NCBI GenBank assembly: GCA_963772335.1
Contig: CAVYXF010000007.1
Span: 75,158 to 139,157 of the forward strand
DNA from: CAVYXF01 sp963772335
GTDB lineage: Bacteria > Pseudomonadota > Alphaproteobacteria > Rhizobiales > Rhodomicrobiaceae
Direction: 5' to 3'
Length of the DNA: 64,000 nt
Part shown: one piece after another, positions 41,911 through 51,049 of the stretch
Position numbering within the stretch: the first letter of the stretch is position 1
How the letters are laid out: every line of letters begins with the position of its first letter
Made by a program: the position numbers and the translations under genes
The notes under the pieces: model-generated
What the model was told of the DNA's origin: nothing
Seen by the model: only the letters and a program-made list of their open reading frames with translations
Database searches by the model: none

Positions 41911-42180
41911 ATGGCCGATCAGAATTTTGTTGCGCAGCTCAAGGGCTATAGCCTGACCACCGCAGAAATTCTCTACCGGATGCCTGACCATCCCGGTGTT
42001 CTCCAAACCTTCCTCTGGCAAGAATACGATGCCGCCCCGCGTTTCCCGCGGCTGTTCGCCTTCCTGAACTACTGGCGGGACAATCTGGATGGGCCACTTT
42101 TCCGAGTAACGGTCTCCCACAAGAAGCTGATTTCGCCGACCGAATTCCGCTATGTAGACGGCCAGTTCGTATTGCATTAG
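41911..42180 (+). CDS. usg: Usg-family protein
   Basis: The 89-residue protein MADQNFVAQLKGYSLTTAEI..., with YRMPDHPGVLQTFLWQEYDAAPRFP and LNYWRDNLDGPLFRV, is the Usg family found almost only in alphaproteobacteria and named in Caulobacter for its place upstream of trp genes. Its function is unknown. CGAGGTGTCC precedes the ATG at 41911. No trp genes are near in this window. A candidate EcfG promoter lies upstream. Confidence 0.9.
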   Translation: MADQNFVAQLKGYSLTTAEILYRMPDHPGVLQTFLWQEYDAAPRFPRLFAFLNYWRDNLDGPLFRVTVSHKKLISPTEFRYVDGQFVLH

Positions 42181-42185
42181 GGCGC

Positions 42186-42502
42186 GATGATTTGACGTTG
42201 CTCCACCATCCGAATTGCGAGCCGAAGGCGAAGCAATGCAGCGTGCGCAAGGCGGTCAAATGGAACTCGCCGTTCTACGGAGTGAAGGACCAGGAGGAGG
42301 CTGGTTCCTCACCTTCCACTGCTTCACAAACTACCTGAAGGTGGCGTTCTTCCGCGGCGCATTGCTTCGTCCTGTCCCGCCCGTCGCGTCCAATCAGAAG
42401 GAGGTGCGCTGCCTCCACATCCACGAGGACGACCAGCTCGATGAAGCGCAGCTCGCTTCCTGGGTGAAGCAGGTCAGCGAATTGCCGGGGCAGCGAATGT
42501 GA
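42186..42502 (+). pseudogene. DUF1801-domain protein, truncated and frameshifted
   Basis: One frame reads SVRKAVKWNSPFYGVKDQ, and at about 42290-42300 the sequence continues in another frame as GGWFLTFHCFTNYLKVAFFRG, then IHEDDQLDEAQLASWVKQVSELPG. Together these make the middle and C-terminal parts of a DUF1801 (YdhG-like) protein. The expected N-terminal third is missing and no start codon is available. The break falls in a GAGGAGG stretch. It is a remnant, or a gene hit by an indel. Confidence 0.7.
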
Positions 42503-42631
42503 GTAGCATGTCGCGAGTTGCCAATGGCCGTCGACGGAGTGACCGCTTTTGGACCGGAAGCGACACTCTCGCTCCCTAGCGAGGATCGTCACGCGACGAC
42601 CCTGCAAACGCCATTGATCGACACCAGAGGT

Positions 42632-42657
42632 GCGGCAGGCCTTTGCAGGCCTGCCGC
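42632..42657 (-). terminator. Strong hairpin after the small secreted protein gene
   Basis: GCGGCAGGCCT (42632-42642) pairs perfectly with AGGCCTGCCGC (42647-42657) around a four-base loop, nine bases beyond the stop of the gene at 42666-42848. Confidence 0.5.
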
Positions 42658-42665
42658 TTGGGCAA

Positions 42666-42848
42666 TTAGTGCCCGTGGCGGGACTGATAGTCCCAGAAAG
42701 CCCGACTGCCTTCCGCGCTGCTTGACGGAAAGCCGCCATGGGGCTCTAACTCGTCGACGAAACGCGAGCCGCGGGGGGCAGCCATCGTCGCTGATGTGCT
42801 GCTCACGATCGTCGCTATAATCAGGATAGAACGAAACAGGGTAGTCAT
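42666..42848 (-). CDS. Small secreted protein of unknown function
   Basis: The 60-residue product has a signal peptide (MTTLFRSILIIATIVSSTSATMAA) and a short polar mature part containing RGSRFVDELEPHGGFPSSS and ending YQSRHGH. AAAAAGGAG precedes the ATG at good spacing, and a strong hairpin follows the stop, which together support a real gene. No family recognised. Confidence 0.65.
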   Translation of the reverse strand: MTTLFRSILIIATIVSSTSATMAAPRGSRFVDELEPHGGFPSSSAEGSRAFWDYQSRHGH

Positions 42849-43039
42849 TTGATTGCTCCTTTTTGATCAGCTCGGAACCGCTGCGTGATTGCCTCACGGC
42901 CTGAGCGGATGAGTGACACTTTGCTCTTTGGGACAGGTTGCGTCGTTGGCATTTCTCAACCGAATTTCCGGTCGGGCCCGGTGTTGAATTCAGTCTTCGC
43001 GCTGGCGGCCGCGCACTCTCAGAAGGGCAACCGTAATAA

Positions 43040-43279
43040 GGCGCAGGCGGCTGTCATCGCGCGCTCGCGGAACGGGAGCAAAACATTCCGGTACGCCGAA
43101 AAGCTATCGCTGCTCTTGAAGAGTACGCGCGACTGGTGGCTGGAATGCAGGGCGCCGCCAGACAAATTCGCGTCGTCGGAGTTACCGAAACGGTGCGCAA
43201 TGCCGAAGTCCTTGGCTACAGTGCCGTTCTCAAAGATTGGTCTCACGAATTGTCGGGCGCTTGCGGGAGCGTGAAGTAA
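43040..43279 (+). other. Possible coding remnant
   Basis: One frame without a proper start reads IPVRRKAIAALEEYARLVAG, then VVGVTETVRNAEVLGYSAVLKDWSHEL. The composition looks coding-like, but it overlaps the 3' end of the histidine-kinase remnant on the other strand and no family is evident. The whole stretch 42849-43242 holds no other gene that I can support. Confidence 0.2.
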
Positions 43280-43630
43280 AACGTCGTGCCTTCGCTTGGG
43301 GCCGATGCAAGGCAGATATGGTCGCCATGACGCTCCACGATGCGCTTCACAAAGGCAAGGCCGGCGCCGGTCCCGTACGCCTCCGAGGCTTGGGAAGCGT
43401 GGAGGCGCTTGAACATCCGGAAGATCTCGTCGTGACACTCCACGGGGATGCCGACGCCATTGTCCTTCACATAGAAGACGTCTTTCTCAACCGTCTCGCC
43501 GTTTGCGGCTTTGGGGGGAGCCAATCTCGATCCGCAGGATGTCCTTATCGTTGTATTTGAGCGCGTTGGCAACCAGGTTGTGGAACATAAATTCCGGGAA
43601 AAACACCTGATGCAATTTGCTGCCGCTCAT
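43243..43630 (-). pseudogene. Histidine kinase remnant (HATPase domain only)
   Basis: From an ATG at 43630 the frame reads MSGSKLHQVFFPEFMFHNLVA, then NALKYNDKD and RIEIG (N-box). After a break near 43521-43526, at a run of six G, it continues in another frame as DVFYVKDNGVGIP, then HDEIFRMFKRLHASQASEAYGTGAGLAFVKRIVERHG (G-boxes). Only the ATP-binding domain of a phytochrome/PAS-type kinase is left; the sensor and the phosphorylated His domain are absent. The downstream catalytic motifs look intact. Confidence 0.65.
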
Positions 43631-43735
43631 TGAGGAACTGTTTTTACCCGGCAGGCGAACGCCTCGTTCACTTGTTGCGATTGCCTTGACGCACCATAGT
43701 CAGGTGACGGCAGTCGTAGGGAGGCGACAACCATC

Positions 43736-44201
43736 ATGAAGGGCAGCGGCGCGAAGGAAGCAGCACCAGAAGAACTCTCCCTCCCAGCTGATCGATGCCC
43801 GCATCGCGGAACTCGGCGATTGGCGAGGCGAGATGCTGGCGCGGCTTCGCGCTCTCATCAAAGAGGCTGATCCCGAAGTGGTCGAGGCGGTGAAGTGGAG
43901 AAAGCCGTCGAACATGATGGGGGTTCCGGTGTGGGAGCACGACGGCATCATCTGCACCGGCGAGACCTACAAGGATAAAGTCAAGCTGACCTTCGCGAGC
44001 GGTGCCGCACTTTCCGACCCGTCAGGCCTTTTCAATTCCAGCCTCGAAGGCAACACGCGGCGCGCCATCGACATTCATGAGGGCGACAAGATCGACGAAG
44101 AGGCGCTGAAGGCGCTTATTCGCGCTGCCGTCGCGCTGAACACGTCCAAGCCAGCCAAGGCTCGCCCCGCCCGTTCCGAGAAGAAGCCAAAGAGCGCCTG
44201 A
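43736..44201 (+). CDS. DUF1801-domain protein, probable frameshift near N-terminus
   Basis: The ATG at 43736, preceded by GGGAGG, reads MKGSGAKEAAPEE. The rest of the family sequence (SPSQLIDARIAELGDWRGEMLARLRALIKEADPEVVE, then GVPVWEHDGIICTGETYKDKVKLTF and LEGNTRRAIDIHEGDKIDEEALKALI) lies in the next frame from about 43773 to 44201. The uninterrupted part could start at the ATG at 43833. DUF1801 proteins have a YdhG-like fold with no firm function. The Lys/Ala-rich tail is normal for the family. A single-base insertion or a sequencing error explains the break. Confidence 0.75.
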
Positions 44202-44234
44202 GGCGCGTCGCGTCGACCTCATCAGGCCCCCAGC

Positions 44235-44816
44235 TCAGCGCTGGCCGTCCCATTTCGAAATTTGCGCCACCTCTAAGCCGCCGATGCGGGCATGCGGACG
44301 CGACCCAGTGGACATGGTGAGGACGTAGACGATCTCGTCGGGGCGCGGCGCATCGGGGATCACCATCGTCATCGTATCGAAATGGCTGCGCACATAAGCG
44401 GCGTCCTTGTGATGGATCGGCACATCGAGCGCCGCGCCCATCGGCCCGACCTTGTGCGTCGACGGCACGATCGCGAGCGCCTGGCCGAGGAGTTCGCGCA
44501 TGGCGTAGCCGCCGGGCGCATGCCAGAGCGCGCCGTGCTCCATCTCTCCATCGACACCGACCAGCGCGCCTTTGCCATAGGCTTCGATCACCTTGGGGTC
44601 GCCGCCAAGCGCGGCGAGCAGCCGGGTGGAGCATTGCAGGCCAAGCGGCTTCAGCTCATCCATCATCCAGGCAACGTCCGGCTCGTAGCGGCCGGCAAAC
44701 GGGTTAGCGATCACACCGGCGACCCATCCCTTGCGGCGCGGCACGTCGAGCGGCGGCCCGCCATCATGATGCACTTCCTCCACATGGACGGCGATTTTGC
44801 GCAGCTTGACGGTCAA
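44235..44816 (-). CDS. DUF1185 (amino acid synthesis) family protein
   Basis: The 193-residue protein, starting at a TTG that overlaps the UPF0280 stop (TTGA) after AAGGAG, reads LTVKLRKIAVHVEEVHHDGG. It then has VAGVIANPFAGRYEPDVAWMMDELKPLG, GKGALVGVDGEMEHGALWHAPGGYAMRELLG and RSHFDTMTMVIPDAPRPDEI. This is the PF06684-type family called amino acid synthesis, whose reaction is not known. It is the last gene of the 16-kb minus-strand catabolic run. The position suggests a late step in the same pathway. Confidence 0.85.
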   Translation of the reverse strand: MTVKLRKIAVHVEEVHHDGGPPLDVPRRKGWVAGVIANPFAGRYEPDVAWMMDELKPLGLQCSTRLLAALGGDPKVIEAYGKGALVGVDGEMEHGALWHAPGGYAMRELLGQALAIVPSTHKVGPMGAALDVPIHHKDAAYVRSHFDTMTMVIPDAPRPDEIVYVLTMSTGSRPHARIGGLEVAQISKWDGQR

Positions 44817-45697
44817 GGGGCTACTCCTTCGCAGGCGAGAGGGCGGAATCGTGAGGCCTCGCCGACCGTCAGCGTCTCCCCTTGCAGGGTCAGCGCCGCA
44901 GCGGCGATCAGGCCATAGCGGCGATAATGTTCTGCGCACCGCTCCCCTGCGGTCAAGGCCGCCGCGATCTGGGCTGCGCTGAGGGGGCCGACATCGACGG
45001 TGACCAGCTTGTCGCCGAGGTCGCTGTCCGGATCGAGGTCGCAGGCCGGGGCGCGGCGGATTGCCGGGCCGTCGATATTCACCGCATTGGCGATCAGCGT
45101 CGCGGCCGCATCGGCCTCGGCAGCGCTTCGGGCCAGCACGGTAACGCTGTCGGCGATGCCGAGACTGAAAGAGCGCCCGCGCCACCCCGAGGTGGCAATG
45201 CCGCCGATCCCATACCCGCCGTTGAGCGTAATCTGACCGTCCATGTCGGGGATGGGATCCTGCATCAGCGCGCCGGCAATGCCGATCTCGAGCCGCTCAG
45301 CCGGCGCGAGATGCACGGCGATATCGCCCCCGTTATTGACAAAAGCTTTCGTGAGCGGCGCGGCCGACAGCATCGCCGCCAAGAGTTCATCCGCGACCGC
45401 CCCGGCAACCGCCGCCATTGGCGTGATGAACACCGGGGCAAAGGGCGTGCAGGCTGCCAGCATGCGACGCGCGACGGGCCCCGCAAGGTTCGGAGCGGCA
45501 TCCATCGGCTTCCTCAGTTCGGCCAGCTCGCCGACCAGCTCGCCCAGCACGGATCGGAAGCGCCCAGTGACGGCCTGATAGGCAAGACGCAGGGCAGGGG
45601 GCTCGCCCCATGCCTTCAGGACTACATCAATGGGCCCATGCTGAAGATGCAGCCGCTCGGCCGTGAGCCATTGCACGGCCGCGTGCTCGCTGACCAC
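44813..45697 (-). CDS. UPF0280-family protein (ApbE superfamily)
   Basis: The 294-residue protein contains RMLAACTPFAPVFITPMAAVAGAVADEL, KAFVNNGGDIAVHL, GGYGIGGIATSGWRGRSFSLGIADSVTVLA and AATLIANAVNID, the pattern of COG2122 proteins, which are related to the flavin transferase ApbE. The GTG at 45697 follows AAGGAGTGAAGCC and lies four bases after the reductase stop. Because ApbE enzymes attach FMN covalently and 6-hydroxynicotinate reductase is reported to carry covalent flavin, this protein may mature the neighbouring reductase (inference). No signal peptide. Confidence 0.85.
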   Translation of the reverse strand: MVSEHAAVQWLTAERLHLQHGPIDVVLKAWGEPPALRLAYQAVTGRFRSVLGELVGELAELRKPMDAAPNLAGPVARRMLAACTPFAPVFITPMAAVAGAVADELLAAMLSAAPLTKAFVNNGGDIAVHLAPAERLEIGIAGALMQDPIPDMDGQITLNGGYGIGGIATSGWRGRSFSLGIADSVTVLARSAAEADAAATLIANAVNIDGPAIRRAPACDLDPDSDLGDKLVTVDVGPLSAAQIAAALTAGERCAEHYRRYGLIAAAALTLQGETLTVGEASRFRPLACEGVAP

Positions 45698-45701
45698 GGC
45701 T

Positions 45702-47196
45702 TCACTCCTTCTTCTCGAACGGCCAGGGATTGGCGGCCTCCCAGCCTTCGATGCGCGCATCGGGCGCGACAGTGCTAAGGATGTCGGCGATCGAGACGAT
45801 CTCCTCCGCATGGCCGCCGAGCTGCTGATAGAGCGTGGTCGGCAGCGTGAACTCCATCGGCGCGACGATCGCGGGCGTGGGGACATAGCCGAACGCGTTC
45901 TTTGGCAGGCGCGTGACATCGACCATCACCGTGATGCCTCCGCCCGGCCAGTGATAGACCGGCGCGCCGCCCATGGTGACGCGCGTCTCCCCCTTCGCGA
46001 CCGAGCGGGTGAGCAGGATCGGATTTTCGGTGACGCCCGCTCTGAGCGAGCCGCCCGCGCCCGCCATGAACAGCACAGTGCAAAACGATGGCTCGCAATT
46101 CTCCCCAATCCGGGAGACGACCTGTGCGACAGCGGCCGGCATTTCGGCTGGGGTAGGGCGCAAGGCCTCATCCAGAACGACGTAAAGGGCATCCTCGCCG
46201 GTCGTCGAGGTGAGCAGCAGGCGCATGCCTGGCCAGGCGATGGCGGGGTCGATCCTGTGAATGATGGCGAGCGGATCGGTGATGTCGGTGCCGCCCCAGC
46301 CAAGGCCGGGGTTTGCCACTTGGAAATAGCGCCCCGGCGTCGATTTGCGCCCGCGCACCCGCACGCCCGCCGGGCGCATCCCCAGCACGCGGCCGGCCTG
46401 ATGCTCGGTCAAGACGCCGGTAATGTGGTCATCGACCACGATCACCTCGTCGACTTGCCCGAACCATTGCCTGGCGAAAATGCCGATGGTCGCCGACCCG
46501 CAGCCCACCCTCATGCGCTCCTCGGGGCGGCCGTCGACCAGCGGCGGCATGGCCCGCCTGGACAAGCACGGTGTGGCCGCCCTCGATGCTCATCTCCACC
46601 GCCTCGCCTGAGCACAGCTTCAGCAGCGTGTCGCAGGTGACGGTGCCTTCCCGTTTTGACCCGCCGGTCAGATGCCGCACCCCGCCAATTGAGAGCATCT
46701 GCGAGCCATATTCGGCGGTGGTCACATGCCCGACCTGCTCGCCCTCGGCGCGCACGGCTGCGGTTTCCGGGCCGAGATGGCGGTCGGTGTCGATCTTCAC
46801 CTTCACGCCGCAATAGGAGAAGATGCCCTCGGTCACGACGGTGACGGTCTCGACGCCCTCATGCTCGGCCGAGACGATCAGCGGCGCCGGCTTGTAGTCG
46901 GGATAGGTGGTGCCGGCGCCGACGCCCGTGACGAAGGTACGGCCCGGCTCGAGCACGTGGCCGTCCCAGTCGCCGCGCGCGAATTCGACCAGCGGCCGGC
47001 CTTCGGCTACCGCGCGGTCCAGCAGCACCACCGGATCGAGGCGGATGAGAAAGCCGTCCTTGTTGGCGTAGCGCGAGCAGGCCCCGGCGCGCCCCGGACG
47101 GATGCGGCACAAAACCGGGCAGGCATCGCAGCGGACGATGCCGTCCTCCTCGGCCGCGCCGAACTTTCTGGACCGCTCCTCGATCAGTGCGCTCAC
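45702..47196 (-). CDS. 6-hydroxynicotinate reductase-like Fe-S flavoprotein, frameshifted
   Basis: From the GTG at 47196 (overlapping the hydroxylase stop) the product reads VSALIEERSRKFGAAEEDGI with a four-Cys motif (C23, C26, C30, C40: CDACPVLC...GAC) typical of a [4Fe-4S] site. It then has GAGTTYPDYKPAPLIVSAEHEGVETVTVVTEGIFSYCGVKVKIDTDRH. At about 46551-46556 the frame shifts by one and continues as PPLVDGRPEERMRVGCGSATIGIF to 45702. The joined protein would be about 497 residues and matches the 6-hydroxynicotinate reductase family, which reduces the ring of a hydroxylated N-heterocycle. The rest of both halves looks intact, so an assembly error is plausible. Confidence 0.8.
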
Positions 47197-49967
47197 GCGT
47201 TCACTCCGGCATCGCGCAAAGCCTCCCAAAGCCGGTGCGGAAGCACGGGCACACGGCGCATCGTGACGCCGGTTGCGTGCCGAATCGCGCTGAGGATTGC
47301 CGGCGCAGTGGCGATGAGCGCCGGCTCGCCGACCCCCTTGGCGCCGTAGGGACCTTCCGGCGTGGCGTCCTCGATCAGGTGGATGGTGATCTTGGGCATG
47401 TCGCCGACCGTGGGGATCAGATAATCGTGCAGGTTCTCGGTGCGGCCAGGGATGAACTCCTCCATCAGCGCAAGACCCAGCCCTTGCGCGATGCCGCCAT
47501 GGATCTGCCCCTCGACCAATGTCGGGTTAATGGCGCGCCCGACATCGTGGGCGGCGGCGATCTCCAGCACCTTTACCGTGCCGAGCCGCAGATCCACCTC
47601 CACTTCGGCGAGCTGCGCAGCAAAGCCATAGGCGACATAGGGAACGCCTTGGCCTTTCTCATCGAGCGCGGTAGTCGGCGGATCGTAAAAGCCCTCACCC
47701 GAGAGCACGACGCTGGCGTCATTCGCCTCCAAGCTGCCGAGATCGACGGTGCGCCGTGCACGCCCTTCGGTGATGGTCAACTGGCCGCCGTTCAGGGCAA
47801 GGGCGGCCTCCGGGCCGACATTGGCGAGGCTCAGGATTTTGCGGCGCAAATCCTCGCCCGCAAGCCGCGCCGCGTTGCCGGAGACGAGCGTCTGGCGCGA
47901 GGCGGAGGTCTTGCCGGCGTCGTAGGTCAGATCGGTATCGCCGATCACCTGACGGAACGCCTCCGCCGGCAGGCCGAGCGCATCGGCGCAGATCTGCAGG
48001 AGGACGGTGGTCGAGCCCTGGCCGATATCGACAGCGCCGTTGTAGAGCGTCAGCCGGCCATCGCTTCCAAGCGTCAGCCGCATGCGCGAGGGGTTGGGAA
48101 CGGAGGTATTGCCGATGCCATACCACATGCAGGCGACGCCGACGCCACGCCGCGTGTAGTGCAAGTTGGCGTTATGGATCGCGGCGCGCACCAGCATGGC
48201 ATCGTAATCGCCCTTCAGCGCGTCGAGGCATTGCGGCAGCCCCGCCGAGGCGTCGAGCACCTGGCCGCAGGGCGTCGCGTCGCCATGACCCAGCGCATTC
48301 AGCCGGCGGAACAGCCAGCGGTCCATGCCGAGCTCCTCGGCGAGGTCGTCCATCAGCGTCTCGCCGGCAATCGCCGCCTGCGGGATGCCGAAACCGCGAA
48401 ATGCACCCGACGGCGTGTCATTGGTGTAGATGGCGCGGACGCGGTTCAGCACATTCGGCACGCGGTAGGGGCCGCTGCCATGCACCGGTACGCGGCCGGC
48501 AACGGTCGGCCCCCAGGAGGCATAAGCGCCGGTGTTGAAGTCGCCCTGCATTTCAAAGGCGGTGAGACGCCCCTGTTTGTCGGCGGAGGCCTTCGCCCAA
48601 ATGCTTGCCGGGTGGCGCTTGGTGGTCGAGGCCATCAACTCAATACGCGAATAGACAATCCGCACCGGCCGCTTGGTGATCCATGCCGCCACAGCAAGCA
48701 GCGGCTGCACCGAGACGTCCAGCTTGCCGCCGAAGCCACCGCCGCAGGCGGTCGGGCGAATGCGCACGGCCGTCTCGGGAATGCCCAGCACGCGGGCGAC
48801 TTCCTCGCGGTCCATGTAGGGTGCCTGCGTGCAGGCGCTCACCTCGATGCGATCGCCGACGCGCACGGCGTAGCCTGCCTCCGGCTCGATATAAGCGTGC
48901 TCGACGAAGGCGGTCTCGAACTGCCCGTCCGCGGTCACGGCGCTGAGGCGATGGCCCTTGGCGACATCGCCGCTCTCCAGCATGCCGCTGGTCAGGATAT
49001 TGCCGGGAGCATTGGCGTGGACCAGGGGCGCATCTTCCGCGATGGCCGCGGCCACGCCGCTCACCGGCTGCTCGGGATGCCACCGGATCGGCAGATCGGC
49101 ATCCGCCAGCGAGAATACCGCCTCCCGGCTGCCGACGAGCGCGATCACCGCCTCGCCGCGAAAGCGCACCGATCCAGCGGCCAGCACCGGCTGATCCTTC
49201 ATGCCGGGGAAGATGCCGAAACTGTTCTCGCCGGGAACATCCCGGCCGGTGAGGATCGCCGCAAGCCCGGGATGGGCTGCCTTGACCGCATCGAGATCAC
49301 CGAGGGTGAAGCGGGCTCGAGCATGGGGCGAGCGGACCACACGCATCCAGAGGCTGTTCACGGGCGCTTCGTCGGCGCCGAAGCGGTCGGTGCCGCACAC
49401 TTTCGCCATGCCGTCGGCACGGGCCATTCGGGCGCCGACGGCCGCGCCCGGCTCCGCGAGCTCGGCCTCAAGCGGCATTTCCGACGCCGCATCCATCACC
49501 GCCTCGACGATCTTGTGATAGCCGGTGCAGCGGCAGAGCACGCCGCCGATCGTGTCCTCCACCATCTTGCGGCTGGGGAGATCGTTGCGCATCAGGAGGT
49601 CTGCGGCGGCCATGATCATGCCGGGCGTGCAGATGCCGCATTGCGCCGCGCCATGAGCGAGAAAGGCATTCTGCAGCCGGCTGACGATGCTATCCGGTGC
49701 GTCATATTCGATGGTGATGATGTCCCCGCCATCGGCCTGCGCCGTGGCGACCAGGCAGGCGCAGACCTGCCGGCCGTCGAGCAGCACCGTGCAGGCGCCG
49801 CAATCGCCGGCATCGCAGCCGATCTTGGTGCCGGTGAGCCCGAGCCGGTCGCGCAGGGTCTCGGCGAGCGGGGCGAAGGGCGGCGTGTTCAGAGTGCGAT
49901 GCGCGCCGTTGACCGTCAGGCTGACGGTAATCTCGCCGGGGCGGGGAGAGGCGGCGCGGGGCGGCAT
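47193..49967 (-). CDS. Xanthine dehydrogenase-type molybdenum hydroxylase, fused [2Fe-2S] and molybdopterin subunits
   Basis: The 924-residue protein has a plant-ferredoxin domain (C51, C56, C59, C71), an all-helical second [2Fe-2S] domain (C110, C113, C145, C147) and a molybdopterin domain from about 180. The latter includes ACTQAPYMDREEVARVLGI, the ACGGGFGGK cofactor loop and a terminal GAKGVGEPALI with the catalytic Glu. Such enzymes hydroxylate N-heterocycles or purines using water. Usually the Fe-S and Mo parts are separate or fused with FAD; here FAD is a separate upstream gene. One-base overlap with that gene and four-base overlap with the reductase indicate one transcript. Substrate unknown. 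Confidence 0.9.
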   Translation of the reverse strand: MPPRAASPRPGEITVSLTVNGAHRTLNTPPFAPLAETLRDRLGLTGTKIGCDAGDCGACTVLLDGRQVCACLVATAQADGGDIITIEYDAPDSIVSRLQNAFLAHGAAQCGICTPGMIMAAADLLMRNDLPSRKMVEDTIGGVLCRCTGYHKIVEAVMDAASEMPLEAELAEPGAAVGARMARADGMAKVCGTDRFGADEAPVNSLWMRVVRSPHARARFTLGDLDAVKAAHPGLAAILTGRDVPGENSFGIFPGMKDQPVLAAGSVRFRGEAVIALVGSREAVFSLADADLPIRWHPEQPVSGVAAAIAEDAPLVHANAPGNILTSGMLESGDVAKGHRLSAVTADGQFETAFVEHAYIEPEAGYAVRVGDRIEVSACTQAPYMDREEVARVLGIPETAVRIRPTACGGGFGGKLDVSVQPLLAVAAWITKRPVRIVYSRIELMASTTKRHPASIWAKASADKQGRLTAFEMQGDFNTGAYASWGPTVAGRVPVHGSGPYRVPNVLNRVRAIYTNDTPSGAFRGFGIPQAAIAGETLMDDLAEELGMDRWLFRRLNALGHGDATPCGQVLDASAGLPQCLDALKGDYDAMLVRAAIHNANLHYTRRGVGVACMWYGIGNTSVPNPSRMRLTLGSDGRLTLYNGAVDIGQGSTTVLLQICADALGLPAEAFRQVIGDTDLTYDAGKTSASRQTLVSGNAARLAGEDLRRKILSLANVGPEAALALNGGQLTITEGRARRTVDLGSLEANDASVVLSGEGFYDPPTTALDEKGQGVPYVAYGFAAQLAEVEVDLRLGTVKVLEIAAAHDVGRAINPTLVEGQIHGGIAQGLGLALMEEFIPGRTENLHDYLIPTVGDMPKITIHLIEDATPEGPYGAKGVGEPALIATAPAILSAIRHATGVTMRRVPVLPHRLWEALRDAGVNA

Positions 49968-50833
49968 CAGGCGACCTGCCTTTCCGGCGCATCGGTAAGG
50001 CTGCCGATCAGCTCGCGGACCAGAGCGAGCGCCGCCGCCCGGCGGTAATCGGCACTGGCACGCACATCGTCGATCGGCGCGAGGTGGGCGAGATGCGCCT
50101 CCCCGATGATCTCCTCCACCTCCGTTATCGGCTGGCCGATCAGCGCGGTCTCCAGTGCGCAGAGCCGTTGCGGCACCGCCGAGCAGGCGCCAACCGCGAT
50201 ACGCGCATCCCGGATCAGTGCGCCATCAACGGCAATCACGCCCGCCACCATCGCGATGGAGATGACGAGATAGGCCCGGGCGCCGAGCTTGAGGAAATCG
50301 CTGCGGGCGCCTCTCAGCTTCGGGACGGTCAGCGCTGTGACGATCTCGTCGCTCCGGCAGGCAGTCTGGCGATATCCGGTGATGAATTCGGTCATGGGCA
50401 GTTTACGGATGCCGCCGTCGCGGCTCGCCAGTTCCACCTCGGCGTTCAGCGCCAGAAGGTTGGGGATGCCGTCGCCGGCAGGCGAGGCGGTGCAGATGTT
50501 GCCGACCAGCGTGCCCCGGTTCTGCACCTGCGCGCCACCGATCTGGAGCGCCGCGCGCTTATAGCCGTCGAACAGCGGCGGCAAGCTTGCCTCGGCGAGC
50601 GCGCTCCATGTCACCATAGAGCCAAAACGGAAAGCTTCGCGCATCTCCTCGATCCGCTCCAGATCCTCGACAATGCTGATGTCGAGGATGTCGGTCTGGC
50701 GGAAATCCCCCCAGCCGGCGCGGGACGCGCGCGCGGGATAGACGTCCGTTCCGCCGGCCAGCACCATCACCTCCTCGCAGGCCCGGATGTCCAGCGCCTC
50801 GGCAAGGCTGGAGGGGCGGAAATAGCGCGTCAT
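49967..50833 (-). CDS. FAD-binding subunit of the molybdenum hydroxylase
   Basis: The 288-residue protein begins MTRYFRPSSLAEALDIRACEEVMVLAGGTDVYP, a CoxM-type FAD-binding motif, then VQNRGTLVGNICTASPAGDGIPNLLALNAEVEL and RSDEIVTALTVPKLRGARSDFLKLGARAYLVISIAM. It passes electrons from the Fe-S clusters to an acceptor. GGAGG lies eight bases before the ATG at 50833. Its TGA overlaps the hydroxylase ATG (TGATG). Confidence 0.9.
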   Translation of the reverse strand: MTRYFRPSSLAEALDIRACEEVMVLAGGTDVYPARASRAGWGDFRQTDILDISIVEDLERIEEMREAFRFGSMVTWSALAEASLPPLFDGYKRAALQIGGAQVQNRGTLVGNICTASPAGDGIPNLLALNAEVELASRDGGIRKLPMTEFITGYRQTACRSDEIVTALTVPKLRGARSDFLKLGARAYLVISIAMVAGVIAVDGALIRDARIAVGACSAVPQRLCALETALIGQPITEVEEIIGEAHLAHLAPIDDVRASADYRRAAALALVRELIGSLTDAPERQVA

Positions 50834-50906
50834 GGCGTCGCCTCCGCACAGAGCAGCCAGCGCCGACTTGCAACCTCTCGCCGTCTGGCACAGGGGATGC
50901 ATCCGG

Positions 50907-51007
50907 TCCCCTCTCCCGTGGGGAGAGGGACAGGGTGAGGGCGTGCGGAGCTTCCGCGGAAACGCATTACCCCCTCACCCCCACCCTCTCCCCCTGGGAG
51001 AGGGAGT
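50907..51007. repeat. CCCTCTCCC/GGGAGAGGG extragenic palindrome, double unit
   Basis: Two inverted units (CCCTCTCCCGTGGGGAGAGGG, then CCCTCTCCCCCTGGGAGAGGG), with GGGTGAGGG and CCCCTCACCC between them, fill the gap between the hydantoinase B gene and the FAD subunit gene. A similar unit is at 55629-55748. Confidence 0.75.
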
Positions 51008-51049
51008 GATCCGTCGTATTGCCTTGGTCGTATTCAACAGCGTGCACTT

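Noticed and set aside
47187..50048. A 953-codon plus-strand frame
   Set aside because: Antisense to the molybdenum hydroxylase, whose eight Fe-S cysteines and cofactor loop are clear; the frame shows only His/Arg/Gly-rich shadow composition.
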